Assembly (NCBI RefSeq): GCF_000314895.2
Contig: NZ_CM001773.1
Location: forward strand, 1,732,512 to 1,796,511
Length of the DNA stretch: 64,000 bases
Origin: Providencia sneebia DSM 19967
GTDB taxonomy: Bacteria > Pseudomonadota > Gammaproteobacteria > Enterobacterales > Enterobacteriaceae
Direction of reading: 5' to 3'
The notes under the pieces were generated by a model. That model did no database searches, was not told the origin of the DNA, and saw only the letters and a list, made by a program, of their open reading frames with translations. Position numbers and translations under genes: made by a program. Of this stretch, positions 54,024 to 63,999 are shown in pieces; the first letter of the stretch is position 1; every line of letters starts with the position of its first letter.

Positions 54024-54467
54024 TTAAATGCTAGATGATAGCTGCATATGTAATATTGGATATGGATTACCTTCACCATCTAGTTCAGAACGTGAAACTT
54101 GTGTAAATCCCATATGCTGATAAAAGCCAATAGCCTGTGGATTTTGCTCATTGACATCGACTTCATTAATTTTTAACTGATGAATAGCAAAATTAAGTAA
54201 TTGTTTACCGATACCTTTTCCCCTATTTTCCGCAGAAACAAATAACATTTCAAGTTTATTGTCATCAACACCTAGAAAGCCTGTAATATGGTTGTGATTA
54301 TCTGATGAAACAAAAACAGTTAGATTTGGTAAATATTGCTTAAGAATTGCTAATTTTAATTCTTGTCGTTTATTTTCGGGTAAAAAGTGATGTGTAGCTT
54401 TAACTGAAGATTCCCAAACTTTAATTATTTCATCAAATTGTTCACAATTAGCGGGTTGAATATTCAT
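54024..54467 (-). CDS. GNAT acetyltransferase YjaB-like
   Basis: 147 aa with the acetyl-CoA loop ENRGKGIGKQLLNFAI and the conserved DVNEQNPQAIGFYQHMGF. It follows E. coli YjaB in length and in NEQN..AVGFY. Cytosolic; substrate unknown. Confidence 0.85.
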   Translation of the reverse strand: MNIQPANCEQFDEIIKVWESSVKATHHFLPENKRQELKLAILKQYLPNLTVFVSSDNHNHITGFLGVDDNKLEMLFVSAENRGKGIGKQLLNFAIHQLKINEVDVNEQNPQAIGFYQHMGFTQVSRSELDGEGNPYPILHMQLSSSI

Positions 54468-54760
54468 TAGTCTTCCTTAAATTTATAAAATCCGAATGTT
54501 AAGTAAATAATAATGAATGTCAATATTTATATCTATTATTCTGAATTGGAAATTTTTATAATGGATATAAGTAAACAAGTTTAATAAAAAACACAAAAAA
54601 ACGTCAAATTATGATGAGTAATAAACTGTTTTGAGATACTTATCTCAGAAAAATAAGTAAATTATTGCATTATTAGTGAAGCTAAATTTTACTTAATTTA
54701 AACTTTCCATAACGAAATGTTATAGGAATTAATACAACAATAAATGGTAGAGGTATATCG

Positions 54761-56013
54761 ATGAAATATAAGTTACTTACTTTGAGTTTATCAGCTGCTT
54801 TACTTACGCCAATTGCACCAGCACTAGCGAATACAGATAATGCAGAAAATATGCAGCTCGACCAAGTTTTATTATTAAGCCGTCATAATTTAAGAACGCC
54901 GATTGTCAATACGGGAATCTTAACTGAAGTAACAGATAAAAAATGGCCAGCTTGGGATGCGAAAAGTGGTTATCTTACAACCAAAGGTGGTGCACTTGAA
55001 GTGTATATGGGGCACTATTTTAGGGAATGGATAGATCAAAATAAATTAGTTTCAGATGAGCTATGTCCAACAGGTAATGAAGATTTATTTGTGTATACGA
55101 ACAGTTTGCAAAGAACCATTGCGACTGCACAATTCTTTACCGCAGGTGCATTTCCAGGATGTACAATTAAAATACATCATCAACCAGAAATAGGTACTAT
55201 GGACCCGGTTTTTAATCCTATCATTACAAATGATAGCGCCGAATTTAAGGAAAAAGCGTTGCTAGCAATGGAGGATCATCTAAAAGGGTTAGATTTAAAA
55301 CCAGGTTATGATGAATTAGATGCTATTTTAAATATTAAAGATTCTCAAAAATGTCAGACAGATAAATTATGTAATTTATCCACACAAAAAATAGTTTTAT
55401 TATTGAAGCCAATAAAGAGCCTGGCGTTGCTGGTGCATTAAAAATCGGTAACTCTGCCGTAGACGCTATTGATTTACAATATTATGAAGGATTTCCATTA
55501 GATCAAGTTGCTTGGGGAATGGTAAATAGCGCCGATAAATGGAAAAAACTTAATACACTCAAAAATGGTTATCAAGAAACCTTATTTGCACCTAAAATAA
55601 TTGCTAAAAATGTTGCTCATCCTTTATTAAATTATATCAATAAAGGTTTCACATCCGCAGATAAAGGTGAAACAGCTAAATTTATTATGTTGGTAGGGCA
55701 CGACTCGAATATAGCATCACTTATGTCAGCTATGGACTTCAATCCATATAAATTACCAGAACAATATGAACATACACCGATTGGTGGGAAGTTAGTCTTC
55801 CAACGCTGGCATAATAAAAGTGACAAAAAAGATTATGTAAAAGTTGAGTATGTATATCAAACCGCAGATCAACTACGCGATAATAGTTACTTGTCATTAG
55901 AAACACCGCCTAAGCATGTGATTTTAGAGATGAAAAACTGCCCAATTGATAAAAATGGCTATTGTTCTTGGGAAGATTCTCAAAAAGTGATGAAATCAGC
56001 ATTAGAAGAGTAA
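54761..56013 (+). pseudogene. agp: Glucose-1-phosphatase Agp (histidine acid phosphatase), one frameshift
   Basis: Periplasmic phosphatase (E. coli Agp 413 aa). Signal peptide in the first ~23 residues, catalytic RHNLRTP (RHG-like), substrate region NSLQRTIATAQFF, and HD motif GHDSNIAS in the second frame. The frame breaks at an A6 run (55386-55391); one more A gives the E. coli-like join (…LSTQKNSFIIEANKEPGVAG…). All other parts are present, so it may be functional if the break is a sequence error. Confidence 0.9.
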
Positions 56014-56053
56014 TGTTAATTTAAGCAGTTTATCCGAAGGATTAATGCTAATG

Positions 56054-56093
56054 AAACCTCAATAATTAACAACTGATTATTGAGGTTTTTTGT
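56054..56093 (+). terminator. Terminator after agp
   Basis: AACCTCAATAAT / ATTATTGAGGTT stem, 9-base loop, then T6. Confidence 0.9.
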
Positions 56094-56147
56094 TTTAATA
56101 TTGTTACTATTATCATAGTCAGTAACAACATAGAGAATAAGTATTAT

Positions 56148-56633
56148 ATGGATATTCAATTACAGCGTTTAAGTCAGATTAATAGCAAAGATATTATTGA
56201 ATTAAATACTCATCCTAAAGTGCTAGAGCATATGCCGCTTGGTGATACTCAATTTGATGATGAATATTGTCGTGCATGGGTTGCACAGAAGGAAGAACAT
56301 TGGAACCAGTTTGGTTATGGGGTGTGGGCACTTATTATAGATGGACAATTTTGTGGTTGGGGTGGTTTTCAAAATGAGGATGGTGATGCAGATTTGGCTT
56401 TAGTTTTACATCCAAATTATTGGGGATACGGAAAGAAAATTACTAAGAAAATGATAGAGCAAGGATTTAGTGAATTAAATTTTTCATCAATAACTATTCA
56501 TTTGCCATTAAGCCGAACTAAATTATCAGTCTTTTTCCGAAGTGGTTTTTATTTTGATGCACAGGTCAATTTTGATCAAATTCCGTTTAAACGTTTTAGA
56601 TTAGATAAACATAAATACCAGATTTTAAAATAA
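56148..56633 (+). CDS. GNAT acetyltransferase (RimJ/Acetyltransf_3 type)
   Basis: 161 aa. Pattern: HMPLGDTQFDDEYCRAW ... GWGGFQNEDGDADLALVL ... YWGYGKKITKKMIEQGF, the acetyl-CoA pyrophosphate loop (GYGKKI in place of R/Q-x-x-G-x-G/A). The C-terminal part lacks the usual Asn/Tyr after the last strand. Substrate unknown. Confidence 0.8.
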   Translation: MDIQLQRLSQINSKDIIELNTHPKVLEHMPLGDTQFDDEYCRAWVAQKEEHWNQFGYGVWALIIDGQFCGWGGFQNEDGDADLALVLHPNYWGYGKKITKKMIEQGFSELNFSSITIHLPLSRTKLSVFFRSGFYFDAQVNFDQIPFKRFRLDKHKYQILK

Positions 56634-56688
56634 CGTACTAAATGAGTTATCAGTGAATTGATACCTCATTTTATCAAGTATGGTAGTG

Positions 56689-57042
56689 TTAATATTGAGC
56701 AGCAATCACCATAATTTCAACTAGAACTTGCTCTCTCGCCATATTAGCTTCAACTGCTGCGCGAGCAGGGCTATTTTCTGTTGGCATCCAAGACTCCCAA
56801 ACAGAATTAAAAGCAGAGAAATCACGTGATATATCTTTCATCCAAATTTGAGCTGAGAGTATCCGTTTTTTATCACTATTACTATTTGCCAGTAATTCAT
56901 CAATCTTATTGAGCACTTCTTTGGTCTGTTGAGTAATATCTCCTGATAAATCATTGGGAACTTGCCCAGATAAATAAACTAAACCTGAATATTCAACGCT
57001 ATCAGCTAATCGTGATTTGGGGTTATTGCGTTTAATCGACAT
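56689..57042 (-). CDS. RidA-family enamine/imine deaminase
   Basis: 117 aa with the family's YLSGQVPNDLSGDI start and the catalytic-Arg segment SPARAAVEANMAREQVLVEI. It hydrolyses reactive 2-iminoacids. It starts two bases after the dadA-like stop, so it forms an operon with a D-amino-acid dehydrogenase that makes such imines, a good functional fit. Closer to the YoaB-like than the YjgF-like group. Confidence 0.9.
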   Translation of the reverse strand: MSIKRNNPKSRLADSVEYSGLVYLSGQVPNDLSGDITQQTKEVLNKIDELLANSNSDKKRILSAQIWMKDISRDFSAFNSVWESWMPTENSPARAAVEANMAREQVLVEIMVIAAQY

Positions 57043-57044
57043 TT

Positions 57045-58286
57045 TTATCTCGTGAATCCATCTAAAGAAATAGGGGATGATTGTTGTGTAATTAATTGAC
57101 TTAATATTTCTGCGCTACCTGCTGCTAATGTGAAACCAAGACTACCATGGCCAATGTTTAGCCAAAGATTATTATAAGCCGTTTTTCCCAGTAAAGGCGG
57201 ACCTTTTGGTGTCGATGGACGCAAGCCATACCAACTTTGTGCATCATTAATTTCGGATAAATTGGGAAATGTTTTTGTGATGATATTTTTGAGCGCTGCT
57301 ATTCTATTTTTACGCAGTCCTGCGTTGTCATAGCCAATATCTACCATTGCTGCGATACGTAATTGTTCATTCAGTTTTGCATAAACAATTTTATTACCAT
57401 AATCGGTGACGCTCATTTTAGGAACAATATTTTCTTCCTGTGGATAATCGATACTGAGGCTGTAACCTTTTAATCCTAAAATAGGGACATTAATACCAAT
57501 TGGTTTTAATAAATTACGGCTTCCATTACCCGCACAGATAATAATATCATCAGCTTTAATTGTTCCTTGTTGAGTGACTACACCGGTAATGCGGTTGTCT
57601 TGTTTAATAAAAGATTGTACAGAATGTTGTAATTTTATTTCAAATAAAGGTTGTATGGATAAATATTGGAGAAGATTTTTACAAAACAGGTAACAATCAG
57701 CCGTTTCATCATCTGGAGCATAAATTGCTCCTACAAGCTGTGATTGAATATTTTCTAATGATGGTTCTAATTCAATGATTTCCTGTGGAGTTAAAACTTT
57801 TTGAAATTGGCTATCTATAGTACTACTTGCTTTTTTAAAGCTTTTTTCATCGCGATGAATAATTAATTTTCCTGATTTTTCCCATGCAAAATAAGCTATA
57901 TCACCATTTTTTCGCCATGTATTCATAATATTTTGACTTAGCAAAGATAACCTTAAAAGATGGGAGCCATTAAGTTTATTTGTCGTGCGAGTACAGGCAA
58001 AGGTAAATTGTGTTAACCAAGACCATTGCGATAATGAAAATTGAATTTTTAAATTTAATGGGGAATTATTTTTACCCATCCAACTTAGCCCTTGTAATGG
58101 TACGCCTGCATCCGCGAGAGGAGATACATAACGGTAACTAAGTTGACCTCCATTAGCAAAACTAGTTTGCATGCCAATATCTGATTCGGATTCAAGTAAA
58201 GTAACTTTTTGACCTGCCTTAATTAAAGCATAAGCTGTGCTTAACCCTATTACGCCTGCACCAATAACCACTACATGTTTAGTCAT
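57045..58286 (-). CDS. FAD-dependent D-amino acid dehydrogenase (DadA-like)
   Basis: 413 aa. N-terminal FAD Rossmann motif VVVIGAGVIGLSTAYAL, then the DadA-type QTSFANGGQLSYRYVSPLAD segment, a second FAD contact IICAGNGSRNL, and C-terminal HGSLGFTLAAGSAEIL. It oxidises D-amino acids to 2-keto acids, passing electrons to the quinone pool in the family. Operon with RidA. Exact substrate cannot be set from sequence; a glycine/sarcosine-type oxidase is an alternative. Confidence 0.85.
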   Translation of the reverse strand: MTKHVVVIGAGVIGLSTAYALIKAGQKVTLLESESDIGMQTSFANGGQLSYRYVSPLADAGVPLQGLSWMGKNNSPLNLKIQFSLSQWSWLTQFTFACTRTTNKLNGSHLLRLSLLSQNIMNTWRKNGDIAYFAWEKSGKLIIHRDEKSFKKASSTIDSQFQKVLTPQEIIELEPSLENIQSQLVGAIYAPDDETADCYLFCKNLLQYLSIQPLFEIKLQHSVQSFIKQDNRITGVVTQQGTIKADDIIICAGNGSRNLLKPIGINVPILGLKGYSLSIDYPQEENIVPKMSVTDYGNKIVYAKLNEQLRIAAMVDIGYDNAGLRKNRIAALKNIITKTFPNLSEINDAQSWYGLRPSTPKGPPLLGKTAYNNLWLNIGHGSLGFTLAAGSAEILSQLITQQSSPISLDGFTR

Positions 58287-58342
58287 AATATTCCGTAACC
58301 GTTAAATATTGAGGAATTATTATTTAACGTTGAATAAGTTAA

Positions 58343-59251
58343 CTAAACAATTGAGTTTTCATCATTGGAGTATAACTTTTGGTTAACCACTTTATTTCTT
58401 TTCTCGAGAGTTAATGCCAGTGTATTCACATAATTTTGTGCAGCCTTTGTTAATGGCTTATCTGCTCGATGAAAAACGGATACAGAAAGTTGTAGATCTT
58501 CTTTAAGGGGATAGATCATTGATTCAGGAAGCGTATGTTCAGCAGAAAAAATATCTGTAATACTACATCCTAAGCCGGCCTGAACAAATTCAGCTGCCAT
58601 ATGATAAGTGTGTACGCTTATATTGGATTCTGAGAATTCATGTAAAGTTTGTAGCATTTGGGCAAGAGAATCCGAGCCTGGATGGATCCAACGTTCTTGG
58701 TTAATATCAAAGAGTGAAACAGGGATTTGTTTAGGGGACAGACTATCAACATAAACTAATGGGATATTGGCAATAGGAAGCACTGTGATGCCTCCTTCAA
58801 TAGCAAGATTAAAGCCAATACCAATATCTAAATCTTGTTGGTTTAATAATTGCAAAATATCCGTTGTATGGTGAGTGCCTATAGTGAGTTTTATATTAGG
58901 GTGTTTTTTTATAAACAAGGCAGTCACTTCAGGAACTAAATTTAAACCTAAGCTTGGTAGGCAGCCTATAGCTAATTTGCCTTGCGGGTTACGTGATAAA
59001 TTTTGTGCTAAAATTCTGAGTTTATCCAAATTACGATACACTTCTTTAGCTTCAGTAAATAGGAGATTGGCTTCATCAGTTGGAATTAACTTTCCCCTAA
59101 TTCGCTGAAATAAAACTAGCCCAAGTTGCTGCTCTGCATGTTTTAAGGCTTTACTAGCCGCAGGTTGGGATATATGTAAAACTTCTGCTGCTCGTGTTAA
59201 AGAGCCACAAGTCATGACTGCATAAAAAATATCAAGGTGCCTTAGCTTCAT
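58343..59251 (-). CDS. LysR-family regulator beside dadA-like gene
   Basis: 302 aa; helix-turn-helix GSLTRAAEVLHISQPAASKA and a standard substrate-binding domain. It lies between the dadA-ridA pair and gltS on the same strand, so it may control either. Effector unknown. Confidence 0.9.
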   Translation of the reverse strand: MKLRHLDIFYAVMTCGSLTRAAEVLHISQPAASKALKHAEQQLGLVLFQRIRGKLIPTDEANLLFTEAKEVYRNLDKLRILAQNLSRNPQGKLAIGCLPSLGLNLVPEVTALFIKKHPNIKLTIGTHHTTDILQLLNQQDLDIGIGFNLAIEGGITVLPIANIPLVYVDSLSPKQIPVSLFDINQERWIHPGSDSLAQMLQTLHEFSESNISVHTYHMAAEFVQAGLGCSITDIFSAEHTLPESMIYPLKEDLQLSVSVFHRADKPLTKAAQNYVNTLALTLEKRNKVVNQKLYSNDENSIV

Positions 59252-59429
59252 GTGAGTTAACTCGATCCATTTTACTTATGAATTGATTTTAGCGAAAAAA
59301 GAAAGTCATCTAGGCAGTTAATCACTTATTAATAAAAAAGTCTGTGACACCTTGAATAGATTAGTCAAAATGTAGGAAATCATATTTCAACTCATAGCAT
59401 TATATGAATTGAAATATGACAATATAAAA

Positions 59430-60635
59430 TTAAGTAAAATAAGTTCCAATCTCGATAAATATTTTAATCAAAATACTATTTGAAATATCAACAATGAAAG
59501 CCCCCACCAATGGAACAACTAAAAAGGCTTTGTGTGAAGGGCTGAAGGCTTTTGTGACAGTTTGCATATTTGCAATTGCTGTTGGGGTTGCGCCCATACC
59601 AAATCCGCAGTGCCCCGCACTAATTACCACAGCATCATAATCTTTACCCATCATCTTAAATGTCACAAAGCAAGCAAATAAAATCATGACAACAGTTTGT
59701 ACTGCAATAATAATTAATACTGGCCCCGCCATACTTGCAAGTTGACCAAATTTTAATGACATTAATGCCATTGCTAGAAATAAAGATAAAGCAACGCTGC
59801 CTAATACATCAACCGTTGGTTCAAATACTTCATGTTTAAATATATGCGCCAGCACATTACGAATAATGATACCTACAAATAAACACCAAACGAAAGTTGG
59901 TAATTGAACAACCGTATCTTTCAATAAATCACTAATATAACCACCCGCAACAATACAGATAATCAACATTGAGATTGTTTCAATGACGTTATTGGCATTT
60001 ATTTTTCTTTTTACGCTTGGTTGCTCAAAAGCTTCAAGTATTGTCTCTTTTTCTATTTCACTGGCTTTTGGGATCGTTACTTTTTTAAGTAAATGCCTTG
60101 CGACTGGGCCGCCAATTAATCCACCTAATACTAAACCAATAGTGGCACAAGCCATTGCTAATTCTACTGCGCCAGTAACGCCATATTTGTCTGCCAATAT
60201 TGGCCCCCAAGCCCCCGCATTACCATGACCACCCGTTAATGTGATTGAACCGGCAATTAAACCAATAAATGGGCTTTCATTTAAGAGGACTGCCAAACCC
60301 ATACCAACGGTATTTTGAATTGCGATTAAGATTGTGACTGCTATTGTCAGTAATACTAAAGGTTTTCCTCCTTTTATTAATCGCGAAAAATCTGAGCTAA
60401 GACCAATAGATGAGAAGAAGGTTATCATTAAAATACTTTGTAAAGAGGAATCGAAACTAAATGTATATCCAACCGTTTTATCAATGATAAGTAAAATAAT
60501 AGCAACAATGAAACCTCCAACAACGGCTTCTGGAATATGGTTATTTTGTAGAAATGGGGTAAATTTTACAACGAACATTCCTATAAGTAGCGCTAAGCAA
60601 GCAACTAATAAAGTGTAATTAGCATCTAAGATCAT
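59430..60635 (-). CDS. gltS: Sodium/glutamate symporter GltS
   Basis: 401 aa, E. coli GltS length. About ten membrane helices in two inverted halves; re-entrant loop motifs GSITLTGGHGNAGAWGP and ISAGHCGFGMGATPTAIANM are present. Imports L-glutamate with Na+. Located by the LysR and dadA-like genes, suggesting an amino acid utilisation group. Confidence 0.95.
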   Translation of the reverse strand: MILDANYTLLVACLALLIGMFVVKFTPFLQNNHIPEAVVGGFIVAIILLIIDKTVGYTFSFDSSLQSILMITFFSSIGLSSDFSRLIKGGKPLVLLTIAVTILIAIQNTVGMGLAVLLNESPFIGLIAGSITLTGGHGNAGAWGPILADKYGVTGAVELAMACATIGLVLGGLIGGPVARHLLKKVTIPKASEIEKETILEAFEQPSVKRKINANNVIETISMLIICIVAGGYISDLLKDTVVQLPTFVWCLFVGIIIRNVLAHIFKHEVFEPTVDVLGSVALSLFLAMALMSLKFGQLASMAGPVLIIIAVQTVVMILFACFVTFKMMGKDYDAVVISAGHCGFGMGATPTAIANMQTVTKAFSPSHKAFLVVPLVGAFIVDISNSILIKIFIEIGTYFT

Positions 60636-61014
60636 TATTGTACCTCACGTTAGATCACCATAATTTTTATTTGTTATTTAACATTAGTGAAAAACAAAGC
60701 TACTTTGCTTAACTTTTTATTAACAATGAGTTTTCTTTAGGTCACTATAACCATTAGTTATCTATGATGATTGAAAATGGAGGTGATCTAAAAGGTGAAA
60801 GAGCAAGCCTTTAATGTTTATCAGCGGCAAAAATGCAGTAATAATAGGTCTTAGCGGGATCTTTTTTCTAAAAATATAGATAACGATATGGTAGGAAATA
60901 AATTTTTTGTTTTATTAATATTATCTTTAAGGTGAGAGTTAGAAATGTAATAAATGTGATATGAGGCATAAAACTAAATTTGAAAAGAGGTGCAGTTTAG
61001 ATTAATGAGGACAT

Positions 61015-61052
61015 AACAAAAATCTCTTGAATGCAACCAAGAGATTTTTGTT
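61015..61052 (-). terminator. Terminator of the universal stress protein gene
   Basis: AACAAAAATCTCTTG / CAAGAGATTTTTGTT perfect stem with an 8-base loop, T-rich on both strands. The 435 bases 60636-61071 contain no gene. Confidence 0.85.
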
Positions 61053-61071
61053 GTTATTAATATGATAAAAA

Positions 61072-61509
61072 TTAGCGAATAACTAAAACCGAAGTTTTCG
61101 CATAACGTACAACAGATGCCGCATTTGAACCGAGTAAGTAAGTTGACATACTTGGGCGACGTGAACCTAATAAAATAATATCAGCATTGATTTCTTCTGC
61201 GATAGACAATATTTCATCACGAACAGAGCCAATTGAAGATGAAAGATAGACTTTATCAGCAGGAATAGAGAAAAGTTTAACTTTTTCTCTTAACTCATCC
61301 AGAATTAATTCTGCTTGTTTTTCATCATTAGGAAAATCACCCGGTAGGATAGTTCCGCCGTAACGTAAATAATTAGAAATTGGCGCAGTAACAGCAAGGA
61401 AATGGACAGATGCATTATTTAGTTTTTGTAGAGCATTAACATGTGGAATAACTAATTCAGTCAGTGCATCTTCGGTTACATCAATTGGAACTAAAATTGT
61501 TTTATACAT
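61072..61509 (-). CDS. Universal stress protein UspF-like
   Basis: 145 aa (E. coli UspF 144). Starts MYKTILVPIDVTED, with AAAGGAGG before the ATG at 61509; an ATG 27 bases upstream is ignored. The C-terminal ATP-binding loop is IILLGSRRPSMSTYLLGSN with ASVVRYAKTSVLVIR, as in UspF. Nucleotide-binding stress protein, often induced by oxygen or energy limitation. Confidence 0.9.
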   Translation of the reverse strand: MYKTILVPIDVTEDALTELVIPHVNALQKLNNASVHFLAVTAPISNYLRYGGTILPGDFPNDEKQAELILDELREKVKLFSIPADKVYLSSSIGSVRDEILSIAEEINADIILLGSRRPSMSTYLLGSNAASVVRYAKTSVLVIR

Positions 61510-61795
61510 AAATCCTCCTTTTACTTTATATGACACCAGTGTAGATCATTTTCAATCATATTGAAATTAATCATTAAATTTTAGAAAATCATAAATATGA
61601 TAGGTAAATCACATAAATTTTTATTTGGAGGTTTTTTTTATTAAAAATCTGTTTAATAAGTCGTATCAGTAGGGTTGTAATCAATTCTTTGCTTTAATTC
61701 TATTATTTAAGTCGCGGATGAAATTTTTAAAAATAGGTCTTTTATCTTCAGATAATGACACTGCTATAATAGTTATAACAGTGTTCATAAAATGA

Positions 61796-62365
61796 TTATT
61801 TTGCACAAGCTTCTTTGAGTCCGTTCTTACACGCTTTGGTTAAATAGTCTTCTGCTGTTTTATCATTGACCTCGGTTCCCTCGCCATTTTTATACATCAT
61901 ACCAATCTGGTATTGTGCTGGCGGGTATTTTTTATCCGCAGATTTTTTGAACCAATCAAATGCAGTGATATAATTTTGTTTCACACCAACACCTTGGTAA
62001 TATATTTGCCCCATATAATTTTGGGCTTCTGGGTTACCTTGGGCTGCCGATTTTTCGAACCACTGGATGGCAGTTTCAATATTTGCTTCAACGCCATTTC
62101 CATTTAAGTACATATCGCCTAAAAAAAGTTGAGCATCGGAATTACCTTTATTCGATGCCATTGTTAGCCACTTTTTAGCTTTAGCATAATCTTGCTTAAC
62201 TTCATTACCAAGATAGTAACCAATACCCAGCATGACTTGAGCTTTAATATCGCCTTTTTGGGCATCTTTTTCGATAAGCTGCAATGTCTCTTTTGGCACT
62301 GAGGCTGCAAAGCTTGTCTGGGCTGTAAAAATAACAAATAAAATGACTGATAAAATTCTGAACAT
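61796..62365 (-). CDS. Exported Sel1-repeat protein
   Basis: 189 aa with a signal peptide (MFRILSVILFVIFTAQTSFA) and four to five Sel1-like repeats: AKAKKWLTMASNKGNSDAQL, AIQWFEKSAAQGNPEAQNYM, AFDWFKKSADKKYPPAQYQI. A C-terminal Cys pair (KACKNGLKEACAK) may form a disulfide. Periplasmic. Partner unknown. Confidence 0.85.
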   Translation of the reverse strand: MFRILSVILFVIFTAQTSFAASVPKETLQLIEKDAQKGDIKAQVMLGIGYYLGNEVKQDYAKAKKWLTMASNKGNSDAQLFLGDMYLNGNGVEANIETAIQWFEKSAAQGNPEAQNYMGQIYYQGVGVKQNYITAFDWFKKSADKKYPPAQYQIGMMYKNGEGTEVNDKTAEDYLTKACKNGLKEACAK

Positions 62366-62862
62366 GATGTTTATTAGTATCTTATAAAATTGCTGAAAAT
62401 ATAGGGAAGTAAGCTTATACCAATTATCATATATTCTTCAATAAAATTAAAGAAGTACCTTTATAATATTGCCTACTTGCATCTTTTTGATTATATTGAA
62501 TTAATTCTCTAAAATATCAATTAATTCCATCTTTTTATATAGTAATATTCTGACATTGTTATTCGCCATATTTTCGATAATGCCAGTATTAATAATTAAA
62601 AAACGCTAACTGGATGTAATTGCCTGTGAAAATTTTAAAAAATCTAATAACAATAGATATAAATATATTGATACATTTTAAAGTGTAATAGGGCTCATAT
62701 TACAGGATTGAAAAAACAATTATGCAAATAGTGGTTTATTCTAAAAATTAACGAAATCCTAATAATATTTAGAGTTATTACAGTATGTGATATTAATTAT
62801 TATGTATATCACCATTTTTAGCTTTCTCATAATTCATGACGTCATGGCAAGCTAAATGGAAT

Positions 62863-62897
62863 TCTAGCATCTCCTTAGAATGTAGAGGGATGCTAGA
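62863..62897 (-). terminator. Hairpin near the thioesterase stop
   Basis: TCTAGCATC / GATGCTAGA stem, 17-base loop. It lies 20-60 bases after the minus-strand thioesterase stop. 62366-62862 contains no recognised gene. Confidence 0.6.
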
Positions 62898-62919
62898 TGA
62901 CAAAGGTTATCAATAACTA

Positions 62920-63324
62920 TTACTCAATAACCTTTACTGGTTTACCATTATCATCAACGGCCACGAAATTAAATTGGCCATGGATCACTTCTTTTCGGCC
63001 TTCGCTGTACATATCTTCTAAAAATATAGAAACATTCACAGTAAGACTTGTTCTGCCAACTCTACTAACTTTGCCAACTAATTCAACAATTGTTCCAGAA
63101 GGAATTGGATGGTTAAAGTTAATTTTCTCCGTTGAAACGGTAACTAATCGCTTACGAGAAAAACGGGTTGCAGTAATAAAAGAGACTTCATCCATCCAAG
63201 CAAGAGCAGAACCACCAAATAGTGTATCGTGATGGTTTGTAGTTGTTGGAAAAATCACTTTTGAAACACTTGTGACAGAGTCTTCAATTTTTTGAGCGAG
63301 AATACTATCAATATCTGAATGCAT
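62920..63324 (-). CDS. Acyl-CoA thioesterase (hotdog, YciA-like)
   Basis: 134 aa hotdog thioesterase: PTTTNHHDTLFGGSALAWMD contains the catalytic Asn-x5-Gly/Asp pair of the acyl-CoA hydrolase family, followed by VELVGKVSRVGRTSLTVNV. Hydrolyses acyl-CoA in the cytosol. The C-terminal VIHGQFNFVAVDDNGKPV is typical. Substrate length unknown. The region 63325-63714 lacks a gene, apart from the terminator noted there. Confidence 0.88.
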   Translation of the reverse strand: MHSDIDSILAQKIEDSVTSVSKVIFPTTTNHHDTLFGGSALAWMDEVSFITATRFSRKRLVTVSTEKINFNHPIPSGTIVELVGKVSRVGRTSLTVNVSIFLEDMYSEGRKEVIHGQFNFVAVDDNGKPVKVIE

Positions 63325-63647
63325 AATTAAGCCTTATGATCACTATTTACTGCCAATTGTTACTTTAGCTATTTCTGTTCAATATAGTTAAACATACAAT
63401 TGTGTAACATTACCATCGTCGGAAATAAATTATTTTTATAGAATAAAGTGCTTGATGCAATTTGGACTATTTGGACGGGCGCTGACGCATGTTTTAATCT
63501 TTAGATGATTATTCAAATGGTGAAGATGATTAAATAAGAATTATGTGGTTTTGCCTGCTAATTGATACGGTTAAGTTAGGTATAAAGTAAGCGATTACGC
63601 CACAGTTAGTGGAGACTCATCCCCGATAAATTGATTTTTATGTAACA

Positions 63648-63674
63648 CTAAGGGGAATGAAAAATTCCCCTTAG
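63648..63674 (-). terminator. Terminator of the POT transporter gene
   Basis: CTAAGGGGAAT / ATTCCCCTTAG stem with a GAAAA loop, between the transporter stop and the thioesterase promoter region. Confidence 0.75.
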
Positions 63675-63714
63675 GTTGTAAACTTCATAAAAATATTGAT
63701 ATTACTAATTGCGA

Positions 63715-63999
63715 TTATTTCGCTTTGGCTTCATTACTATCAGCATTTGCGAGCATTTTTCTAACAGGAATAATGAGTGCTGCAAGTACGATAGCGCAGA
63801 TAACTAATGCAATAGAAACATGCGAGAACAATTCAGGCATAGAATTTAATTGCTCTTTATTGATATTTCCACCCATGATACCTGCAGCCAAGTTACCTAA
63901 TGCGCTTGCACAGAACCATAATCCCATGACTTGACCACGCATTTTTTGTGGTGCAAGTAAAGTCATTGTCGCTAAACCAATAGGGCTAAGGCACAGTTC
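63715..63999 (-). CDS. POT/PTR-family peptide transporter, C-terminal end (continues beyond window)
   Basis: The frame is open to the right window edge. The visible part has the family's late segment ELCLSPIGLATMTLLAPQKM, then RGQVMGLWFCASALGNLAAG, and a last membrane helix (VSIALVICAIVLAALIIPV). Proton-coupled di/tripeptide importer of the DtpA/DtpB group; which one cannot be decided from the tail. Confidence 0.88.
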   Translation of the reverse strand, partial: ELCLSPIGLATMTLLAPQKMRGQVMGLWFCASALGNLAAGIMGGNINKEQLNSMPELFSHVSIALVICAIVLAALIIPVRKMLANADSNEAKAK

